Below are positions 7,454 through 16,209 of a stretch of 41,483 nucleotides of DNA, one piece after another (within the stretch, counting starts at the first letter, position 1; every line of letters starts with the position of its first letter). Where the stretch lies: contig CAKRAT010000013.1 of the NCBI GenBank assembly GCA_934295165.1, positions 1 through 41,483 of the forward strand. The letters run 5' to 3'. The notes below the pieces were generated by a model. It had not been told where the DNA came from. It saw only the letters and a list, made by a program, of their open reading frames with translations, and made no database searches. This DNA is from an uncultured Dorea sp. (GTDB taxonomy: Bacteria; Bacillota; Clostridia; Lachnospirales; Lachnospiraceae). The translations under genes and the position numbers were made by a program.

Positions 7454-9784
7454 CTATACGAGAGCCTCTTTCAGCACCTCATTCATGTGTGTTACAAATT
7501 TTATCTCCAGTCCCCTTGTAATCTCTGTAGAGATTTCTTCTACATCTCTTTCATTTTTTGCAGGAACAAGTACCGTCTTCATTCCCGCATTCTTGGCAGC
7601 CAGAAGCTTCTCTTTCAAGCCTCCGATCGGAAGCACACGGCCGCGCAGTGTAATCTCTCCTGTCATAGCAAGATCTGCACGGACTTTTTTTCCTGTCACT
7701 GCAGACATGATCGCCGTTGCCATCGTAATACCGGCAGACGGTCCGTCTTTTGGGACTGCTCCTTCCGGAATATGGATATGTATATCATGTTTCTTGAAGA
7801 AATCATCTGCAATATCATGTTCTTTGCTGACGGAACGGATGTAACTGATACCGGTTCTCGCAGACTCTTTCATGACATCACCAAGCTGTCCGGTCAGCAG
7901 GATTTCTCCCTCTCCCGGCATCATATTCACTTCAATCTGAAGTGTATCTCCACCGACACTGGTCCATGCAAGTCCACGCACGATACCAACTTCATCTTCT
8001 TCGTTTGCCATCTGATAACTGTAAAGCTCTTTTCCCAGATAGTGGTCAAGATTCCGCTCTGTCACATGGATGGATTTCTTCTTTTTCTCAAGAATCTCCA
8101 TCGCTGACTTGCGGCAGATATCCCCAATTTTACGTTCTAACTGTCTGACTCCTGCTTCTTTCGTATAATTTCTTGCCATCTTCCAGATTGCATTTTTACT
8201 GATAGTTATCTGATCTGCTTTCAATCCATGCTTTTCAATCTGTTTTGGAATCAGATGCTCCTGAGCAATATGCAGTTTTTCATTTTCTGTATAACTGGTC
8301 ACTTCGATGACTTCCATACGGTCAAGAAGCGGTCTCGGAATGGTCTGCAGACTATTTGCTGTTGTGATGAATAACACTTCCGACAGATCCATCGGTACTT
8401 CCAGATAATGGTCTACAAACTTATTATTCTGCTCACCATCCAGCACTTCCAGGAGTGCCGAAAAAGTATCTCCCTTATAGTCATTGCTGACTTTGTCGAT
8501 CTCATCCAGCAGCATCAGCGGATTCTTAACTCCTGCCTGTTTCATTCCATTTGCAATTCTTCCCGGCATTGCTCCTACATAAGTCTTTCTGTGGCCGCGG
8601 ATTTCAGCTTCATCACGGACACCACCCAGTGAAATTCTTACATATGGTTTCTTCAGGGCTCTGGAAAGAGATTTCGCAATGGATGTCTTTCCGGTTCCCG
8701 GAGGCCCTACCAGACAGATGATCGGTGCTTCTCCCTTTTTCGTAAGCGCACGCACTGCCAGGTATTCCAGCACGCGTTCTTTTACTTTTTCCAAACCATA
8801 ATGATCTTCATCCAGTACCTGTCTTGCAAATGCGATATCTTTGTGCTCTTTGCATGTTTTATCCCATGGCATCTCAAGCATCGTTTCAATATAAGTCCGG
8901 ATGACGCCTGTTTCCGCCGGGGAGTTCATGGAATTACGGAATCTTTTAATCTCTTTATTCAGTTTTTCTTTTGCTTCTTTCGAAGCCTTCAGTGCATCTG
9001 CCGCTTGTTGGAATTCATCGGCATCTGACATGGTATTATCATCGCCAAGTTCCTCACGGATTACTTTCAATTCTTCCCGTAAGATATATTCCCGCTGGTT
9101 CTTATCCACACGTTCTTTCACCTTACTCTGAATCTCTTCTTTTACTTTCTGTGCCTGAATCTCTTTCACAATCTTATATACCAGAAGTTCATAACGCCTC
9201 ATGACGTTCGTCTCTTCCAGTAGTTCCTGTGAATCTTCAAATGAAAACGGCATATTTGCAGCTATCACATCTACCAGATGCTTCAAATCACGGATGGCTT
9301 CCACCTGCATACCAAGTTCTTTTGAAAGTTTCGGATTCTTTAACAGATATTCTTTGAATACGTCCTGTAATCCCCGGATCAGCGCTTCCAGATTCATTGG
9401 ATTTTCTTCTGTCGTTTCTTCTTCTGCTTCTTCATCATCCGGCAGTTCTACTACCGTTGCCTGAAGATATGGTGTCTCACTTTCCAGTCTTACAAGACTT
9501 GCTCTTGCATCTCCGGATACAAGCACACGGCTCATTTTTTTTGGTAATTTTACCACCTGTCTTATGGTAACCACACAGCCAACCAGATATACATCTTCTG
9601 CGCCCGGCTCTTCTATTTCCAGATTCTTCTGAGCACTGACGAATAACTTCTGGCCGTTTTTTACTGCCTCTTCGATTGCCTGCAGTGATTTTTCCCTGCT
9701 TACATCAAAATGTCTGACTTCCTCCGGCAGTATAGTGAGTCCTCTCAGGGCAACCATAGGCAGACTATACGTTTCTCCTGTCAT
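7454..9784 (-). CDS. lon: ATP-dependent protease Lon (LonA type)
   Basis: 776 residues. The N-terminal substrate-binding domain opens with LPMVALRGLTILP; a coiled-coil region covers about 205-285; the AAA+ domain has Walker A GPPGTGKT at 360-367 and LLDEIDK as Walker B; the C-terminal serine protease has PKDGPSAG with catalytic Ser683 and GGLKEKLLAA with Lys726. Lon degrades misfolded and some regulatory proteins in the cytosol. AGGAGTG lies 8 nt before the ATG. An acidic run (DDEEAEEETTEE) at about 116-127 in the N-domain is a lineage quirk. It lies in the operon about 105 bp after clpX. Confidence 0.97.
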   Translation of the reverse strand: MTGETYSLPMVALRGLTILPEEVRHFDVSREKSLQAIEEAVKNGQKLFVSAQKNLEIEEPGAEDVYLVGCVVTIRQVVKLPKKMSRVLVSGDARASLVRLESETPYLQATVVELPDDEEAEEETTEENPMNLEALIRGLQDVFKEYLLKNPKLSKELGMQVEAIRDLKHLVDVIAANMPFSFEDSQELLEETNVMRRYELLVYKIVKEIQAQKVKEEIQSKVKERVDKNQREYILREELKVIREELGDDNTMSDADEFQQAADALKASKEAKEKLNKEIKRFRNSMNSPAETGVIRTYIETMLEMPWDKTCKEHKDIAFARQVLDEDHYGLEKVKERVLEYLAVRALTKKGEAPIICLVGPPGTGKTSIAKSLSRALKKPYVRISLGGVRDEAEIRGHRKTYVGAMPGRIANGMKQAGVKNPLMLLDEIDKVSNDYKGDTFSALLEVLDGEQNNKFVDHYLEVPMDLSEVLFITTANSLQTIPRPLLDRMEVIEVTSYTENEKLHIAQEHLIPKQIEKHGLKADQITISKNAIWKMARNYTKEAGVRQLERKIGDICRKSAMEILEKKKKSIHVTERNLDHYLGKELYSYQMANEEDEVGIVRGLAWTSVGGDTLQIEVNMMPGEGEILLTGQLGDVMKESARTGISYIRSVSKEHDIADDFFKKHDIHIHIPEGAVPKDGPSAGITMATAIMSAVTGKKVRADLAMTGEITLRGRVLPIGGLKEKLLAAKNAGMKTVLVPAKNERDVEEISTEITRGLEIKFVTHMNEVLKEALV

Positions 9785-9889
9785 ATATTCACACTCCTGT
9801 TTCCTGGCTGGATTATTTTTTATGTATACTTTGGTACAAAATCAGCGGGTACAATATTTCTTCGCACCCGCCGTCTTTATTTCAATTTA

Positions 9890-11149
9890 TTATGCACTTT
9901 CTGAATCAGGTTCTGCATGTTCGCATACAGGTTCCCCTGTCCCTTTTACAACATCTTCTGTGATGTGGCATGTTTTCAATGTCTCATCAGATGGTGCTTT
10001 ATACATGATATCCATCATGATGCTTTCCATAATCGCTCTCAGACCTCTTGCTCCTGTTTTTCTCTTCAGAGAAGTCTCTGCGATTGCTTCCAGTGCTTTC
10101 TGATCAAAGGTAAGCTCAACACCGTCCAGTTCCAGCATCTTCTGATACTGTTTCGTCAATGCATTCTTAGGTTCTGTAAGAATCTTCACCAGTGCATCTT
10201 TATCCAGCATTTCCAATGCAACATTGACCGGCACACGGCCTACCAGTTCCGGAATCAGACCAAATTTCACAAGATCCTGAGGCAGAATCTGCTGTAGCAG
10301 TCTGTCTACATCGTCTTCGTGTTTTTCTGCAATCTCTGCATTAAATCCGATTGATTTCTGATCAATACGTTTCTCGACAATCTTTTCAATTCCCTCAAAA
10401 GCTCCACCACAAATGAATAAAATATTCGTGGTATCGATCTGGATCATCTCCTGATGTGGATGCTTTCTTCCCCCCTGCGGAGGTACATTTGCAACTGTTC
10501 CCTCAATAATCTTGAGGAGTGCCTGCTGCACGCCTTCACCGGATACATCTCTGGTAATCGATGGATTCTCTGATTTTCTCGTGATCTTATCAATCTCGTC
10601 AATGTAAATAATTCCGTATTCTGCACGTTCAATATCACCGTCTGCTGCCTGGATAATCTTCAGAAGGATATTTTCTACATCCTCTCCGACATATCCAGCT
10701 TCCGTCAATGCTGTTGCGTCAGCAATTGCAAACGGAACACCCAGAATTTTAGCCAGCGTCTGAGCCAGAAGCGTTTTACCACAGCCTGTCGGTCCAAGCA
10801 TAAGAATATTACTTTTTCCAAGCTCTACTCCCATATCTCTTCCTGACATAATACGTTTATAATGATTATAAACAGCTACCGATAATACTTTTTTCGCCTC
10901 GTCCTGACCAATGACATATTTATCCAGGAACGCTTTAATCTCTTCCGGTTTTAAAAGATTGATATCCGAGAACGGATTCCATTGCCGTCCGTTCTCGTAT
11001 TCAAATTCTTCTTCTATAATCTCTGCGCAGACATCTACACACTCATCACAGATATATGCTCCATTTGGACCTGCGATCAGCTTTCTTACCTGATTCTGCG
11101 TCTTATTACAGAACGAGCATCTTACCTGATCATCGTTCTTTCCTGCCAT
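9890..11149 (-). CDS. clpX: ClpX, ATPase subunit of the ClpXP protease
   Basis: 419 residues from the ATG at 11147-11149, which has GAGGTG 6 nt upstream; a GTG three codons earlier overlaps that site and is unlikely. The zinc-binding domain holds Cys11, 14, 34 and 37. The AAA+ core has Walker A GPTGCGKT at 119-126, the substrate-gripping pore loop GYVG at 152-155 and Walker B IIYIDEID at 180-187. The loop binding ClpP (IGF type) appears as SIGFNAE. ClpX unfolds tagged proteins and feeds them into ClpP. It starts 26 bp after the clpP stop. Confidence 0.97.
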   Translation of the reverse strand: MAGKNDDQVRCSFCNKTQNQVRKLIAGPNGAYICDECVDVCAEIIEEEFEYENGRQWNPFSDINLLKPEEIKAFLDKYVIGQDEAKKVLSVAVYNHYKRIMSGRDMGVELGKSNILMLGPTGCGKTLLAQTLAKILGVPFAIADATALTEAGYVGEDVENILLKIIQAADGDIERAEYGIIYIDEIDKITRKSENPSITRDVSGEGVQQALLKIIEGTVANVPPQGGRKHPHQEMIQIDTTNILFICGGAFEGIEKIVEKRIDQKSIGFNAEIAEKHEDDVDRLLQQILPQDLVKFGLIPELVGRVPVNVALEMLDKDALVKILTEPKNALTKQYQKMLELDGVELTFDQKALEAIAETSLKRKTGARGLRAIMESIMMDIMYKAPSDETLKTCHITEDVVKGTGEPVCEHAEPDSESA

Positions 11150-11175
11150 ACTCTTCACCTCGTCTGAGGACTGCC

Positions 11176-11757
11176 TTAGCGGTTCCTGATGACCTCATCA
11201 ATCAGACCATATGCTTTGGCTTCTTCCGCAGTCATGAAATTATCTCTCTCTGTATCTGCATTGATGACCTCTAACGGCTGTCCTGTGTTTTCTGCCAGAA
11301 TCTGATTCAGTTTCTGACGGGTTTTTAAGATATGATCTGCTGCGATCTGAATTTCTGTTGCCTGTCCCTGAGCTCCGCCAAGCGGCTGGTGGATCATAAT
11401 CTCAGAGTTTGGAAGCGCAAGTCTCTTGCCCTTTGTTCCTCCTGTAAGAAGGAATGATCCCATACTTGCAGCCATACCGATACAGATTGTCTCAATATCA
11501 CATTTGATATACTGCATGGTATCATAAATTGCCATTCCGGCTGTTACAGAGCCTCCCGGACTGTTAATGTAAAGATGAATATCTTTCTCCGGATCTTCTG
11601 CTTCCAGGAACAAAAGCTGTGCAACAATTACACTTGCAGATACATCTGTTACTTCTTCGCCCAGAAATATAATTCTGTCTTTCAATAATCTTGAATAGAT
11701 GTCGTAAGAACGTTCTCCACGGCTTGTCTGTTCAATGACATAAGGTACTAAACTCAT
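11176..11757 (-). CDS. clpP: ClpP, proteolytic subunit of ClpXP
   Basis: 193 residues, the usual mature length. The catalytic triad is Ser98 in GMAASMGS, His123 in MIHQP and Asp172 in ERDNFM. ClpP forms a 14-subunit barrel that degrades proteins delivered by ClpX or ClpC. GGAGG precedes the ATG. It lies between tig (38 bp away) and clpX, the standard order in clostridia, so ClpP is made with its unfoldase and with trigger factor. Confidence 0.97.
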   Translation of the reverse strand: MSLVPYVIEQTSRGERSYDIYSRLLKDRIIFLGEEVTDVSASVIVAQLLFLEAEDPEKDIHLYINSPGGSVTAGMAIYDTMQYIKCDIETICIGMAASMGSFLLTGGTKGKRLALPNSEIMIHQPLGGAQGQATEIQIAADHILKTRQKLNQILAENTGQPLEVINADTERDNFMTAEEAKAYGLIDEVIRNR

Positions 11758-11795
11758 GTATATGCCTCCTGACTATACTATGTTATCTGACGTTC

Positions 11796-13082
11796 TTATT
11801 TCTCTACTGCATTTTCTACAAGGAATGTAACAGCTTCCTGAACTGCCAGATCTTCCTTCATCTGTTTTTTCTCGTTCTCACCCATGAATTCTTTGAGTTT
11901 TTCAACTTCCATGTTGTAAGATTCTGCCATCTTAGCGAGTTCTTCATCTAATTTTTCATCAGAGATTTCGATATTCTCAGCTTTTGCAATTGCCTCGAGA
12001 ACAAGACGTGTCTCAATTCTCTTGATTGCCTGTGGTTTCATATCTTCCATCATCTTCTCAGCTGTAAGTCCAGTAAACTGGAAGTACTGCTCAAGAGTGA
12101 TTCCCTGAGACTGGATTCTCTGTGCGAAATCTTCAACCATCTGAGTTGTCTGTGTCTCGATCATTGGCTGCGGAATCTCATATTCTGCATTCTTAACAGC
12201 CTGCTCTACAGCCTGATCTTCCTGATTTCTCTTTCCGTCAGCTGCTTTCTGCTCTTTGATCTTAGTTTTTACATCTGCTTTGTATTCTTCTAATGTATCG
12301 AATTCAGATACTTCTGCTGCAAATTCATCATCGATTTCCGGCAGTTCTTTTGCTTTGATCTCATGAACTGTGCATTTGAATACAGCTTCTTTTCCCTTTA
12401 ATTCTTCTGCATGATAATCTTCCGGGAAAGTAACTTTTACTTCAACTTCTTTCTCAGCTTCAGCGCCTACTAACTGCTCTTCGAATCCTGGAATGAATGA
12501 TCCTGATCCGATTGTCAGTGGGTAGTTTTCTCCCTTTCCACCTTCAAATGCTTCACCATCAATGAATCCTTCAAAGTCAAGAATTACTTCATCACCGTCT
12601 GCTACCGCACGGTCCGTAACTACAACTTCTCTTGCATTCTTCTCTGCTTCTTCCTGGATCTTGGCGTCTACTTCTTTCTGAGTTACGCGTGTAGATACTT
12701 TATCTACTTCCAGTCCTTTATACTCACCAAGTTTTACTTCCGGTTTTGTTGCAACATCTGCTGTGAAAATAAATGATTTTCCTTTTTCGATCTGAACGAT
12801 GTTGATCTCTGGTCTTGATACGATTTCAAGTTCACATTCATCATATGCTTCTGAATATGCCTTAGGGATCAGTGCATTTGCTGCATCATCATAGAAAATT
12901 TCTGGTCCATACATCTTTTCGATCATCTGGCGCGGAACTTTTCCTTTGCGGAATCCCGGCATAGCGATCTTGTTCTTCTGCTTCATATATGCACTCTGAA
13001 GCGCTTTTTCTAAATCATTGGCCGGAACTTCGATAGTAAGTTTCGCCATGTTGTTTTCTAATTTTTCTACCTGTAAACTCAT
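11796..13082 (-). CDS. tig: Trigger factor, ribosome-bound chaperone and peptidyl-prolyl isomerase
   Basis: 428 residues. The ribosome-binding signature GFRKGK is at 43-48 of the N-domain. The FKBP-like isomerase domain follows at about 150-250 (DEVILDFEGFIDGEAFEGG, then GSGSFIPGFEEQLVG), and a helical C-terminal chaperone arm ends the protein. It meets nascent chains at the exit tunnel. GGAGG lies 8 nt before the ATG. First gene of the operon with clpP, clpX, lon and ysxC; the promoter is at 13162-13190 and a leader hairpin lies between. Confidence 0.96.
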   Translation of the reverse strand: MSLQVEKLENNMAKLTIEVPANDLEKALQSAYMKQKNKIAMPGFRKGKVPRQMIEKMYGPEIFYDDAANALIPKAYSEAYDECELEIVSRPEINIVQIEKGKSFIFTADVATKPEVKLGEYKGLEVDKVSTRVTQKEVDAKIQEEAEKNAREVVVTDRAVADGDEVILDFEGFIDGEAFEGGKGENYPLTIGSGSFIPGFEEQLVGAEAEKEVEVKVTFPEDYHAEELKGKEAVFKCTVHEIKAKELPEIDDEFAAEVSEFDTLEEYKADVKTKIKEQKAADGKRNQEDQAVEQAVKNAEYEIPQPMIETQTTQMVEDFAQRIQSQGITLEQYFQFTGLTAEKMMEDMKPQAIKRIETRLVLEAIAKAENIEISDEKLDEELAKMAESYNMEVEKLKEFMGENEKKQMKEDLAVQEAVTFLVENAVEK

Positions 13083-13104
13083 TTATCATTTCCTCCTGTT
13101 TCTA

Positions 13105-13137
13105 ACCCGCCTCATGGGTAGCGGAAAAAAAGCGGGT
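13105..13137 (-). promoter_or_regulatory. Hairpin in the tig leader
   Basis: In the tig leader ACCCGC (13132-13137) can pair with GCGGGT (13105-13110) around a loop containing a run of seven T. An internal CCGC/GCGG pairing is an alternative. The hairpin ends about 10 nt before the AGGAGG site. Whether it affects expression is unknown. Confidence 0.35.
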
Positions 13138-13161
13138 GTACTACAATACATTCACCACAGA

Positions 13162-13190
13162 AGTATAACACAAACTCTGGTAAATATCTA
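13162..13190 (-). promoter_or_regulatory. Promoter of the tig operon
   Basis: On the minus strand TAGATA (13185-13190), 17 bp, then TATACT (13162-13167) preceded by TGT, giving an extended -10 that may compensate for the weak -35 box. Confidence 0.55.
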
Positions 13191-13262
13191 GTCCCCGTTT
13201 TTGCTTAAATTCGGTATTTTTCCGCCTTTTTTCTTCTATTTTATAAAATTTTACTAAAATTC

Positions 13263-13808
13263 TTAAAACACAATAGATTCTGCAATTTCTTTTGCTTTCT
13301 CTTCACTGTCCAGAACTTCTATCAGTTTCAATGCAAAATCAATTGCAGTACCGACGCCCTGACTTGTAATAATATTCTCATCTACTACAACAGCTGTCTC
13401 AGTCAGTACAACATCTTCCATCTCATCTTCTACCCCTGGATAGCACGTCGCTCTTCTTCCTTCCAGTACCCCCAGACTCTTTAATATTGTCGGTGCCGCA
13501 CAGATTGCACCAACAAAACGTCCTTCTTTTGCGTACTGTTTTACCACATATCTGACACCATCGTGTTCTTTTAAATTTAAAGTTCCCGGCATGCCGCCAG
13601 GAAGTACGATCATATCAAATTCCTCAAAATCAACCTCATCAAACAAATCTTCTGTCTGTACATTGATTCCATGTGCTCCGTGAACAATATAATCATCCAT
13701 AATGGAAATGGTATCTACATATATTTTTGCTCTTCTTAATAGATCAACAACAGTTAATCCTTCAATTTCTTCAAATCCGTCTGCTAATAATACACATACT
13801 TTTTTCAT
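13263..13808 (-). CDS. DJ-1/PfpI-family protein (class I glutamine amidotransferase-like fold)
   Basis: 181 residues, typical of DJ-1/YajL/ThiJ proteins. The nucleophile elbow is AICAAP with Cys103, preceded by the FDMIVLPGGMPG strand-loop; Glu16 (in GFEEIE) matches the conserved Glu that hydrogen-bonds the cysteine. Known relatives act as chaperones, deglycases or glyoxalase-like or redox-responsive proteins; the sequence does not decide which. GAGGAGG precedes the ATG. It is transcribed divergently from the CYTH gene, with overlapping promoters. It sits upstream of tig on the same strand but tig has its own promoter. Confidence 0.9.
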   Translation of the reverse strand: MKKVCVLLADGFEEIEGLTVVDLLRRAKIYVDTISIMDDYIVHGAHGINVQTEDLFDEVDFEEFDMIVLPGGMPGTLNLKEHDGVRYVVKQYAKEGRFVGAICAAPTILKSLGVLEGRRATCYPGVEDEMEDVVLTETAVVVDENIITSQGVGTAIDFALKLIEVLDSEEKAKEIAESIVF

Positions 13809-13841
13809 TTTTTCATCCTCCTCATCTCTTATTTATTCTAA

Positions 13842-13870
13842 ATTTTATCACCGTTTACTTTTTCTGTAAA
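13842..13870 (-). promoter_or_regulatory. Promoter of the DJ-1/PfpI gene
   Basis: On the minus strand TTTACA (13865-13870), 17 bp, TAAAAT (13842-13847). It overlaps the opposing CYTH promoter, whose -35 box lies inside this spacer. Confidence 0.65.
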
Positions 13871-13871
13871 C
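13853..13871. promoter_or_regulatory. Inverted repeat spanning both -35 boxes of the divergent pair
   Basis: gtttac (13853-13858), 7 bp, gtaaac (13866-13871). Each arm contains the -35 hexamer of one of the two opposing promoters. The symmetry may arise simply because both use TTTAC-type boxes, or may be a shared operator. Confidence 0.4.
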
Positions 13872-13882
13872 TGTTGTATCAT
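13854..13882 (+). promoter_or_regulatory. Promoter of the CYTH gene
   Basis: TTTACT (13854-13859), 17 bp, TATCAT (13877-13882), about 33 bp before the CYTH start codon. Confidence 0.55.
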
Positions 13883-13915
13883 AATTTCACTGTGAATGAA
13901 AGGAGTACTATTATT

Positions 13916-14359
13916 ATGGAAATCGAACGGAAATATCTTGTCGCCGAACTGCCAGGGCAGCTGGAATCCTATCCCTGCCGTATTCTTGAACAGGGCTACC
14001 TGAACACCAATCCTGTTGTACGCATCCGGCGTGACAACGATAAATATGAACTTACTTACAAATCTGCCGGTCTTATGTCCCGCCAGGAATATAATCTTCC
14101 CCTTGACCAGAAATCTTATGAGCATCTCCTCACCAAAATTGACGGACGTCTGATCAAAAAGAAAAGATATATGATACCTCTCTCTTCCGGTCTGACCGCC
14201 GAACTTGACATCTTCGATGGCGAACTTGCCCCTCTCATGCTGGTAGAAGTAGAATTTCCAACCGAAGACGATGCTAACTCGTTTACCGCTCCTGGCTGGT
14301 TTGGAGATGATGTCACCTTTTCCGGGAAATACCACAACAGTTATTTAAGCCGTTTATAA
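13916..14359 (+). CDS. CYTH-domain phosphatase/triphosphatase
   Basis: 147 residues from the ATG at 13916, which opens with MEIERKYLV, the ExExK signature of the CYTH triphosphate-tunnel superfamily; the Glu residues bind metal and the Lys binds phosphate. Further tunnel residues are seen in VRIRRDNDKYELTYK, a KKKRYMI strand, ELDIFDGELA and LVEVEF. Characterised bacterial members hydrolyse inorganic tripolyphosphate or thiamine triphosphate; adenylate cyclase activity also occurs in the superfamily. No CHAD domain is attached. AAGGAG precedes the ATG with a long 11-nt spacer. The frame is open further upstream but lacks conserved sequence there. A terminator follows at 14386-14406. Confidence 0.88.
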   Translation: MEIERKYLVAELPGQLESYPCRILEQGYLNTNPVVRIRRDNDKYELTYKSAGLMSRQEYNLPLDQKSYEHLLTKIDGRLIKKKRYMIPLSSGLTAELDIFDGELAPLMLVEVEFPTEDDANSFTAPGWFGDDVTFSGKYHNSYLSRL

Positions 14360-14385
14360 GCAGAACACTTAGTCTGTTTTCATGA

Positions 14386-14406
14386 AAGCCTGCCTTTTGC
14401 AGGCTT
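14386..14406 (+). terminator. Terminator after the CYTH gene
   Basis: aagcctgc / gcaggctt with a short loop, followed by ttcttctttt, 27 bp past the stop codon. Confidence 0.75.
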
Positions 14407-14428
14407 TTCTTCTTTTCTTAAAAGTTTC

Positions 14429-14472
14429 TGCCACATTTCGTTGCTTTTCTGCACTTTGTCACATCTCGTTGC
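14429..14472. repeat. Pair of 16-bp direct repeats upstream of the XRE regulator
   Basis: tgccacatttcgttgc (14429-14444) and tgtcacatctcgttgc (14457-14472) match at 14 of 16 positions and start 28 bp apart. They lie 30-75 bp upstream of a TATACT -10 element (14502-14507), the usual place for regulator sites. Autoregulation by the adjacent XRE protein is inference. Confidence 0.55.
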
Positions 14473-14538
14473 ATATCATATCTATTTTATGGACAGATTG
14501 CTATACTAACAACAATATGTAACTTGTGGAGGTTTAAC

Positions 14539-14946
14539 ATGGCAAACTTACAACTGGCCAAAAACTTATTCTATCTCAGAACTATATCCGGTTTAAAACA
14601 AGATGAAATTGCATATATCTTTAATATCAGCCGTCAGACCTGCAGTAATTATGAAACCAGCACGCGAACGCCAGATCTTGATTTTCTGGCTTCTTTTGCT
14701 GCCCATTTTCATATTACTATGGATCAGCTGCTCCTCCACGATCTTGAAGCAGAACATTTTATACCTGATTCTTCATATCCTTCCGGTATAAGTGAAACCG
14801 TTACTCCTTATATGCAGGGTATTGAAAAAAATACCGGTAACTACATCTATCTCACCGAAGAAGAATTAAAGCTCATATTCGCTTTTCGTTCTTCATCCGA
14901 TGAGAAACGACAGCTCGTTACCGGTTTTCTTCACTCAGATAAATAA
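14539..14946 (+). CDS. XRE-family helix-turn-helix transcriptional regulator
   Basis: 135 residues from the ATG at 14539, preceded by GGAGG at 6 nt. The HTH_3 domain occupies about 6-60: LAKNLFYLRTISGLKQDEIA, IFNISRQTCSNYE as recognition region, and the closing segment TPDLDFLASFAAHFHITMDQLL. The remaining 70 residues have no known ligand domain; the end (LTEEELKLIFAFRSSSDEKR) is helical and acidic and may mediate oligomerisation. Its targets are unknown. Direct repeats at 14429-14472 suggest it may control itself. It is transcribed towards lysC. Confidence 0.85.
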   Translation: MANLQLAKNLFYLRTISGLKQDEIAYIFNISRQTCSNYETSTRTPDLDFLASFAAHFHITMDQLLLHDLEAEHFIPDSSYPSGISETVTPYMQGIEKNTGNYIYLTEEELKLIFAFRSSSDEKRQLVTGFLHSDK

Positions 14947-14973
14947 TTGTCTTTTCTTTTTCTGAACCTGTTC

Positions 14974-16182
14974 TTAAGCTCCCAGTCCAAATCCATCATG
15001 AACTGCATTCATTGCTTTCTCAATATCTTCTTCCGGAACCAGTACTGTAATACGGATTTCTGAAGTGGAAATCATATTAATATTGACTCTGGAATTGTAT
15101 AATGACTCGAACATCTTCGCAGCTACCCCGGGATTGCTCATCATTCCAGCTCCCACGATTGAAAGCTTTGCAACTTTTTCATTCCATGTAATATCTTTGA
15201 TGGTAAGTCTTTCTTTATTCTCATTCAGCACTTCAATTGCATGATTCAGATCATCGGAAGCAACCGTAAAAGATATATCTTTTGTTCCTTCTCTTCCTAC
15301 AGACTGAAGAATAATATCTACATTAATATTATTTGCAGCCAGTGTATTGAATACAGCAAATGCTGTTCCCGGCTTGTCCTCTAATCCGATAACAGAGATT
15401 CTGACTGTATCTTTATCTGCAGCCACACCTGTAACCAGTAATTTTTCCATATTTGACCCCTCCTTGACTACGGTACCTTCTGAACGGTTCAGGCTGGACC
15501 GCACCACTAATTCCACATTATATTTCTTTGCCATTTCCACAGAACGATTATGAAGTACCTTTGCCCCAAGACTTGCAAGTTCCAGCATCTCATCATAAGT
15601 AACCGCATCCAGTTTTTTTGCAGTTTTTACGACTCTCGGATCTGCGGTGAACACCCCGTCTACATCCGTATAGATTTCACATTTGTCAGCGTGAAGTACA
15701 GCTGCCAGTGCAACAGCAGTTGTATCAGAACCACCTCTTCCGAGTGTTGTGATGTCATCGTATTTATTAACTCCCTGAAATCCAGTTACAATCACAATTT
15801 TTCTGGAATCCAGTTCATGCCTGATGCGTTCAGTGTCTACTCTTTTGAATCTGGCATTTCCATAGCGGGATGTTGAATGCATCATAACCTGAAAAGCATT
15901 CAACGATACAGCTGGCACATCCAGTGCCTGCATTGCCATAGCCATCAAGGATACGGATACCTGTTCTCCTGTAGTGAGCAGCATATCCAATTCTCTTTTT
16001 TTTGCATCCGGATTGATCGTATCCGCCAGAGCGATCAGCTCATCGGTCGTATCTCCCATTGCCGAAAGGACGACTACCACGTCATGTCCGGCTCTGTAAT
16101 CTTCAATACAGCGTTTTGCAACATTGAATATTCTTTCTTTATTGGCAACAGAACTGCCGCCAAATTTTTTTACTATTAACAT
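14974..16182 (-). CDS. lysC: Aspartate kinase
   Basis: 402 residues. The kinase domain opens with KFGGSS at 6-11 (KFGGT/S signature) and includes VVVLSAMGDTTDELI and GRGGSDTTAVALAA. Two C-terminal ACT domains (about 265-402, including ISVIGLEDKPG and VAKLSIVGAGM) form the usual feedback sensor for lysine and/or threonine. It phosphorylates aspartate, the first step towards lysine, methionine and threonine. AGGAGG precedes the ATG. hom ends 27 bp upstream, so the first and third steps of the branch are cotranscribed. I see no lysine riboswitch in front of it and no convincing terminator after it. Confidence 0.96.
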   Translation of the reverse strand: MLIVKKFGGSSVANKERIFNVAKRCIEDYRAGHDVVVVLSAMGDTTDELIALADTINPDAKKRELDMLLTTGEQVSVSLMAMAMQALDVPAVSLNAFQVMMHSTSRYGNARFKRVDTERIRHELDSRKIVIVTGFQGVNKYDDITTLGRGGSDTTAVALAAVLHADKCEIYTDVDGVFTADPRVVKTAKKLDAVTYDEMLELASLGAKVLHNRSVEMAKKYNVELVVRSSLNRSEGTVVKEGSNMEKLLVTGVAADKDTVRISVIGLEDKPGTAFAVFNTLAANNINVDIILQSVGREGTKDISFTVASDDLNHAIEVLNENKERLTIKDITWNEKVAKLSIVGAGMMSNPGVAAKMFESLYNSRVNINMISTSEIRITVLVPEEDIEKAMNAVHDGFGLGA

Positions 16183-16209
16183 GTTTCCTCCTGTGACAGA
16201 CCAATCTGA

